A stretch of DNA of 64,000 nt from Artocarpus heterophyllus. Lineage: Eukaryota; Streptophyta; Magnoliopsida; Rosales; Moraceae. The stretch lies in assembly GCA_025403435.1 (NCBI GenBank), contig CM046350.1, positions 19,565,274 to 19,629,273 on the forward strand, in the 5' to 3' direction. Positions 57,266 to 64,000 of the stretch are shown here, piece after piece. The position numbers and the translations under genes were made by a program. The notes under the pieces were generated by a model. The model did not search any database. It was not told the origin of the DNA and saw only the letters and a list, made by a program, of their open reading frames with translations. How positions within the stretch are numbered: position 1 is the first letter of the stretch; each line of letters begins with the position of its first letter.

Positions 57266-60200
57266 TGTCATGCCCACCTAACTTAAACACACTGCTAATA
57301 TTAAATCAAGCTAGATGGTGCCATATGTAACTTTAAATCAAATTAATTATTAAATTATTTAAGAAAACAGTGGGTATATTTGAACTTTTCAAGAGGCGAG
57401 TTTGAAACTTTTTCAAAAACCTCGTAATTTATAAACAACCATATGTTATTTACTCACAAAAGATGAGTGGCAATAAATATTTACAATAATTTACATCTCA
57501 AAATGAAATGTCATCCAAACCATATTTATAATAATCCTATAGTAATTACAAGTACTAATATATGAAGTTCAAACTAAAGTGTGCCCGTGTAAGGTTAGTA
57601 GTGTCCATATACGTGGAGTCACGAGAACAGAGAGTATGCCAGTCGACCTTCAAATCAACATTATTAAGATGTACCCTCATCTGCATCACAAAAGAAATAT
57701 GAGCTAATGCCCAGTAAGTAGAAACTATGCAATTCAACGTGGTGGCATCATGTATAGGCTCATAAAATTTCCATCAAACCTACTATATCATAAAAAAAAA
57801 AAGTTTAATGCGCGCATAGGTATATACACCATGAGTTGCCCGCTTGGCCCTATTAAAAGCATGCATGCATACTAACGAACCTTTACCGAGCAATAGTGCC
57901 TCAAGCAACCCCATGAGACACTGTAATCCCCCGATTCAAGGAATTACAAAGAGATTTGAAAAATGGTCTCAGGTACTCCTATGAAATCACTTCTGTCCCA
58001 GGCTACCTGAGACACTATAGTTTCCCAAACCTAGGAACTACCAAGAAGTCTGAAAAAGGGTCTCAGGCACTCCCATGAAACCACTTGAGTCCCAGGCTAT
58101 CTTATGGAACTTAATTAAAGCCACTTACAAGCTAACTATATAGTGCACATGCAAACAATCTCTTTCTCATAGTACGATGATTTTCTTTAGAAAACTATAC
58201 ATGTGCTTTTATGCCATGAATGCAAGCGATATATTAAAACATATATATTACAACGACAAATCTTATGATGCAATTGAAATGAATTTCCGCTTACTGCACG
58301 TCGAAACAAGTAGTCAATAGTGGAAGGCGTCAGTGTCCTCTTCGAATTGAATGTGCTAATAAGCCTAATATTAATCATAATTGGCACATAAATAAATTTC
58401 TATACCGTTCTTCAAAGTAGAAGTTAAACTTAAAATATAGAATATGGTTCTTAATAGATATAAACAAGGTTTACAAACACTCTTAATAACAAGTAGGATT
58501 CATAAATAGAAATACTTATTAAGAATACATATATAGGTCATAAGTTAATATACATATAAGTCAATAACATAAAGGTTTTTAATTCAATCCGTTTTAGGGT
58601 AAACTCAACAAATTTACATGTATAACCATTGAATACCACACTTTGGCTAAATATATAATAATACTAGCATAAAACTATTCCTTTACTGGTTCCTGTTAAA
58701 TTACTTTTTTTTTATAATGCATTAATAAAGTAACAGAAAATATATATGGGTGTGTGTATATATATAAATATGGCAACATATATATGTGCAGCACAATTTA
58801 CACACCCATATTTAAAAGTATAAAGAAACTAATAATTTAGCTCTTTTTACTCATGCACATCAAAAAAGTTTATTTACAAAAACTCATAGAAGAAAGTGAC
58901 AAAATTTATTTCCCACTTACTTTAACTCTATATTTAATCATATAAGCAAAAAGAATCATTGAATACAATCATCAACCTATGATATTCTTGGACACATATT
59001 TGCTCTGTATCTTAAGTCTAATATGTACATATGTAAGAGTATATTTTGAGGCAAGGTACTTAATATATATTCTTAAGTTTTCAATAATATTTATATTCTA
59101 AAAGCAGTTTCAATCCTTAAACCGATAATAACTTTTTTTATTTGAATACTAATTAGTAATCATCAGAGCTAGCTTTTCTTCTTCTTCTTTTTTTGTACAC
59201 AAGATTTATGTTTATTTGTTATAAATATTACTGATGCGTAATAAACAAGCAGGAAATAGTGTGAGCTTTGTTCCAGATAATAGTGTAGAAATTTCTACTC
59301 AAATGTGCAAAATCACCATTGCCAATAGATATAATCAATTAAGCCTCATACATGTGTGTGTGTCAGTACATAGTAGAAATTCATAAAAAGAATAAAACAA
59401 CTTATTATGTAAAGGAAATTGAAATAAAAGAAAAACACTAAAAAGCTGCATAGCTAATACTTAATATCTGATTCATTATTATACATAGTCAAAATCTATG
59501 GCTTATGTTTCCAAAAGAAAAACTTGACATAAATCCTCCATATACAATAATCTATTGCAAATCAACATCAATTAAAAGCAAGGGAGATAAAAATTTACCT
59601 TTCGAATTTGAAAGCATATAACTTGAAGATTCAATAGGTGAAGAGGAAAGTGAAAACGGTGGAACTTTGGAAGTTCGGTGAAGTATGTGCATGCACATGT
59701 AGATATATATCTATATTCATATATTTAGAGAAAGATATGCATGTAATAAAACGACTTAAAAAACGGTTTTTTTTTTTTATACCTATAAATGTCTAACAAA
59801 ACCATAAATAATTCTATCTAAAATAATATATAGAATAACAAAACAATTTAGTCACAGATCAACTGATAACTTCACAATTAAAATAAGAATATTCTTTGTT
59901 TAACACATCAAACTTTTTGGTCGAGAAAACTAAGCATTGACACTGTACCAAATAATTCAAAAAGAAAAATAACAAAATTAAGCGTCTTAATAATAATTAT
60001 AAATGCAATACAAACATGTTATTATTGGCTAAATTTATCAGTGAGAATTTTATGGGCACCACACTAAGTGTCCTTATTTCATCTTAGTCACCTCCTTAAT
60101 GAGGTGTTAAACATTCATACAAAAGCTCAAATACTAATTAGGTCATGGCTAATCATTTTGCCTACCAAATTTAGTACATATGCTCACACTGAAATTTCAG

Positions 60201-60827
60201 TATACTACAAACTTCATCTTTGAGTTCTTAACCGTTTATTATCAAAACTTTATCTATTCCTTTAGAACACTTCTATAAATTATCAAACAGGGAATAATAT
60301 ATTCTTAAGCCACTTACAACACATCCTAATTGTGAATTTAAAATCCAAACATAGAAACTCTTATAATTTAAGGTTTTCTAAAGTATTCTAACCAAAGAAC
60401 TTGTGTGAAACTCATGTCCTCCGCTCATTATTGTTTTTATAGCTATACATTATCATTATAAGAGATCTCACATCATTAATGGATCCTTTTTGTTAACAAA
60501 ACTTATACTAAAACTTTCCATTAAGGTCAAAAGTAATTGTTTTTCTCTAATTTTGTACCTTATAAGTATAACAGAGCTCCTTTATCTAATAAATCCATTA
60601 TAATCCTTGAATATCATTATTAAAACTTTCTTCCATCGTAATACTTGACGGATCCGCTTTAAAAAACTTGTCATATTATAATACATTATACATAATATAG
60701 TATTTAATGTACATTATCAATATGATATACATTTTAAATAAATAATCAACATATAAATCATACGTATATCACCATAAAACTATGCAATATATCGGTCAAC
60801 AAGTACGCGAGAATTCTGGACATCACA
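57266..60827 (-). mobile_element. Related LTR-like block, possibly solo LTR
   Basis: Starts TGTCATGCCCACCTAACTTA, similar to the gypsy LTR end TGTAACACCACCTAATTTTA. It shares CCCTCATCTGCATCAC and GAGCTAATGCCCA.TAAGTAGAA (57,672-57,722) with the gypsy LTR at 44,050. It ends GGACATCACA at 60,827. No coding region and no matching flanking duplication were found. Length and ends are uncertain, and it may contain further insertions. Confidence 0.45.
57915..58102. repeat. 94-bp tandem duplication
   Basis: GAGACACT.TA.TCCC...GGTCTCAGG.ACTCC.ATGAAA.CACTT..GTCCCAGGCTA occurs at 57,915 and 58,009. Confidence 0.8.
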
Positions 60828-63708
60828 CCCAGGTCAGTGTCCCTATCAGATCCACCTCCATCTCTTTTTGTTCTTCTTCTTCTTCCTCTTCTCAGACCCA
60901 TGGCTGTCGTGACCGCTTCAAGCGGTCGGAACCAACCACGTGACCCACTTCAAGTCGCCTGAGCAATAGATCTCCTCAGCCCCTTTTTTTCTTTTGTTTT
61001 TTTAATGAATTTGAGATTTGGAAGTTTTGACTTAAGTCTCTATTTGGAGAATGGTTGAGTTGCAGAGGAGAGGTCTGCTACTTTAGAAATCCATTGTAAG
61101 CTGCCATTTCTTCGTCTGATACTGAAATATAAGAAAATCAAAAGAAAGGGAAAAATTGGGTCTCATATTATAGGGGAGATTAGAAAAAAAAAAGTCACTA
61201 CCATTTCTGGGTTTTTGCTTTGATTTGGGTTTTTGCTTTGATAGGAACAAGATGGAAGAATTTGAAATAAAAGCAAAAAAGAAAATTCTTAATTAAGAAA
61301 ATAGTCTTTTTTTTTATAAAAAAAAATATATTTTTTTAGACAGGTTAATTATTCAGTTTTTTTAAAAAAAATAAAAATAATTATAACGAGGAAAGAAACC
61401 TTAACAGAGTGAAAAGAAAAAAAACTAAAGTAATTTTTATGCTCAAAAAATATATTTTTTTACGTCAAAAAACTGTCAAAAAAAAGATCATTTACCTAAA
61501 ATGACTTTTTTTAAAAATTATTTTTCAAAATACCTTCAAAAAAATCGAGAAATTTTTTCAAAAAAACAAAAGTAAAAATACAGGCAGTGACTTTTATCCA
61601 AATAATTGAACTAGACACGCCTTGGTTATTGTTCTCTGGCAGGCTGTGTTTGATGCATATTAAAGTGGTCTGGTTGGATAAACATGAGATTTGATCTTCA
61701 TTAAAAAGCAAATGTTCTGTGAAATGTTTTGTTGTTTTGATCTGTCTTTTTATAACTGGGTTTGATTTTAATCCTTTTGTGACTGTGTATCGATTTTTTG
61801 TTTTGTTTAGATTTTGATCTTTGATCTTTTCTTAACTGGATTTGACGGAGATTTGAGTTTCGTTAATCGGAGTCATGAAGATAAAAGTTTTCTGATTTGT
61901 TTTTATTTTTTCTCTTTTTTTTTTATTAAGTGGTCGTTGATTTAATTAAAAATGTTTGTCTTTTTGAAGTAAATGTTGATTATGTAACAATCACGTGACC
62001 AAAAAATGCAAAAAAAAAAAAAAAATAAAAAGAAAAGTCACATATCTTAATCCTTTTGCCCTTTTTGCCGAGTTCAAGATCAACAGTGCAAAAGGAAATT
62101 CCTTACTCATAAAAGTTTTTTCCCCCACCCCCACCTTCCACTCTCTCTCTCTCTTCTTTTTTATCCTCTTTTGAAAAGGGATTTTTTTCATTTCTCGATA
62201 AGAGCCAATCAGCTAATTAATAAACCTTGCCTTTTTCTCAATGTTCTGCATACTTAATTTTCTAAAAAAAAATAAATAATTAAAGGAATGACTTTATCAT
62301 ACAAGCAGTCAAGAAGATGCTAAGAAAGACGACTGGCTTCAGCATGCTTTTTACTCCTTTCCTTGGATCTTTAGGAGGTACAACTTAACCTTCGTCCCAC
62401 TATATCATCTAATATTCCACAATTGCCTGCCAATAAAGTTTATCACCCACTTGAGTGGAAATAAATATGTTGCTGCCTTCATCATCTAGGAGTGAGGAAA
62501 AGTCTCATCTTTGAACACAAGTAATCTCCTTCTCAAGTCTTAACAACAATCCTGCAAGCCAAATTGTAATCCAATTGAAGCAATCAGATAAAGAAGTCAT
62601 GCTGAATTCCACAAACAAACTTAATACACACATATATATTTGCTTAAGCTATTTATGAAATGAACTGTTCTGCCAAGGCGTTGGATAAGTTTCAATTAAC
62701 TACCAAGTGTTTCTTACTTGGTATTTGCTTGAATGCCTGATGCAAAATGCAAGTAATTCAAATGACAGTTAAGGAAAAAAACCCAAATAGTTGAAATTCT
62801 TATGAGTTGAGACTTCTTCATCAAGCATTCCATTTTATCCTTCGTCTTTAAGATTGAAAAGAAACAGGCAATAAAGCTGCTTATACGAATGAGATATTTT
62901 ATTGCTTACCAAATCTGTGTCAATAAGTTTCAGTATCTATAATCTATTTGAAAATCTATCTCACTCTCCCTAAGAGCTATTTATTTGCATAAGCAAAATT
63001 AAAACAGATCTAACATGACATGATTGCATCAAATCAAGGATTTAGGATTCAGGAGTCAACACATGTCAACTAAACTTTTTATCACCCATGAACTCCATTA
63101 GCAGAGTAATATAAAAAGCTATCTTCTTCCATTAATATGAATATTATACTTACCGAAGAAAACATGATAAATTTTAATGGAGGAAAAAAAAAAATAAAGG
63201 AACTTTAAGCTCAAGGAAAAAAAAAAAAAAACACACACACACACACACACAAAACCACCACAAGCTTGAGTACACATTTCAAGCAAGATCTCCATCCCTA
63301 GGACCCTAGTAATCTGAGAATTGACTACAAGAAAAATCCCAATTTTTCTAAGCAAAATATCAGTGCATTGTTCACAAAGATTTGAAGAAACCTCCATCAT
63401 CAGAAATACCAGAAACTCTCAGACCAGATGCAATTAATTACCAATCCATAGTTTACCAAATCCAGCTTCCTACCTATCCAAACAATAATGCACAAATATT
63501 CACCCCCAACAAACCACATAACCAATACTCGAAATCCACATATAGTTACACCTCATTTCCATCTAAAATGATACCTACCCACCAACAGAAAAAAGCAGAT
63601 ATGATACTAGATGATGATCATCAACTCGTGCAGCAAAACTTCAATAATCAAAACTGAAGATCAATCACATTTCACAATTCCACATTATTACCTCACAAGA
63701 GCTCAACT
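60828..63708. other. Intergenic region downstream of methyltransferase
   Basis: No gene recognised. Contents: CT-rich block (60,850-60,895), a perfect 17-bp inverted repeat GACCGCTTCAAGCGGTC (60,911-60,927), A/T homopolymers with a MITE relic (61,295-61,500), a CT-rich run (62,125-62,170), and an (AC)n microsatellite after a poly-A run (63,230-63,251). Part near 63,400-63,708 is probably 3' UTR of the methyltransferase gene. Confidence 0.55.
61295..61500. mobile_element. MITE relic, relative of 51,668 element
   Basis: Ends AAAAAACTGTCAAAAAAAA then GATCATTTACC, the reverse of the left end at 51,668. The interior (AAACCTTAACAG.GTGAAAA) matches the complement of 51,730-51,790. Left end eroded. 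Confidence 0.55.
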
Positions 63709-64000
63709 TCACTTCGTGAGAGGCTTCTGCAGCAGAGCAGTCAAGAAGACCTCGCCGCTCTTCGAATCGGCCTTGCTCGCTGTGGCCCACTTCACCTTCC
63801 TGTACCCCAATTTCCCAATCAACGGAGCATAAACCTTCTCAAGATCAACCCCTTTGCTGAAGAAATGGTCCAGCCACAAGTAACCGCCGCTCCTCAACAC
63901 CCTATCGACGTCGAAGAGCAGGAACTCAAGCGCCGCAGCGGGAATCCACCGGTTCACGGCCCGCCCGCACCGCACGATGTCCACGGCCCCGTCAAACACC
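63709..64000 (-). CDS. SAM-dependent methyltransferase, C-terminal part
   Basis: The frame runs off the right edge, and about 96 C-terminal residues are visible. It reads VFDGAVDIVRCGRAVNRWIP, EFLLFDVDRVLRSGGYLWLD, HFFSKGVDLEKVYAPLIGKL, GYRKVKWATASKADSKSGE, VFLTALLQKPLTK-stop (TGA at 63,709-63,711). VRCGRAVNRW and RVLRSGGYLWLD correspond to the post-motif II/III part of Methyltransf_11-like Rossmann proteins; plant relatives are predicted Golgi/membrane methyltransferases of unknown substrate. The coding part is strikingly GC-rich compared with the AT-rich flanks. The N-terminal SAM-binding motif lies outside the window. Confidence 0.9.
   Translation of the reverse strand, partial: VFDGAVDIVRCGRAVNRWIPAAALEFLLFDVDRVLRSGGYLWLDHFFSKGVDLEKVYAPLIGKLGYRKVKWATASKADSKSGEVFLTALLQKPLTK

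Noticed and set aside
57266..60827. Calling the block a confirmed solo LTR
   Set aside because: Ends resemble an LTR but flanking CTAAG and CCCAG do not match, and no second copy is in the window. Kept only as a tentative feature.

Overview
This is plant nuclear DNA, almost certainly from a dicot. It is AT-rich, its genes are split by short GT-AG introns, and most of it is decayed LTR-retrotransposon and MITE material. No rRNA, tRNA, CRISPR or prokaryotic-style operon was seen. The species cannot be fixed from the sequence.

Layout. (1) Positions 1-41,534 are dominated by a large, recent tandem segmental duplication. Copy A (1-19,307) and copy B (22,421-41,534) are nearly identical by eye. 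Each holds, in order: a relic of a CorA/zeta-COP intergenic region, a transposon-like block with a degenerate AATACAATATTT array, a broken Ty1/copia element (RT-RNase H, 3' LTR, then an inverted gag-protease piece), a CorA-like exon relic, an intact coatomer zeta gene (minus strand), a divergently transcribed pterin-4a-carbinolamine dehydratase gene (plus strand), and a Ty3/gypsy gag-protease relic ending in a truncated LTR. Copy A alone carries a 514-bp solo LTR with a target duplication. (2) Positions 19,308-22,420, between the copies, hold the only large piece of a CorA-like Mg transporter gene; six 3' exons are visible and the 5' part is missing. (3) Positions 41,535-43,674 hold low-information repeats. 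(4) Positions 43,675 to about 57,265 are a minus-strand Ty3/gypsy element whose 3' LTR is split by a second LTR element. That nested element contains an intronless, full-length LOG (cytokinin-activating phosphoribohydrolase) pseudogene. (5) Positions 57,266-60,827 are a related LTR-like block. (6) Positions 60,828-64,000 lead to the 3' end of a GC-rich SAM-dependent methyltransferase gene that runs off the window.

Functional genes: two zeta-COP paralogues (177 aa each), two PCD paralogues (186 aa each, differing at one residue), one 5'-truncated CorA-like gene (333 aa visible) and one partial methyltransferase. The zeta-COP/PCD pairs are head to head with about 330 bp between start codons, so each pair probably shares a promoter. 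From memory, PCD, CorA-like and methyltransferase genes also lie close together on Arabidopsis chromosome 1, which would make this a disrupted syntenic block.

The most notable signals are: the duplication and its history; three zeta-COP introns that are multiples of three and largely stop-free; a zeta-COP start codon that forms the entire coding part of exon 1; a tandemly duplicated CorA C-terminal tail with its own stop; and the LOG retro-pseudogene inside an LTR element. All gene models were read by eye from splice sites and protein-family resemblance; no alignment program or database was used.
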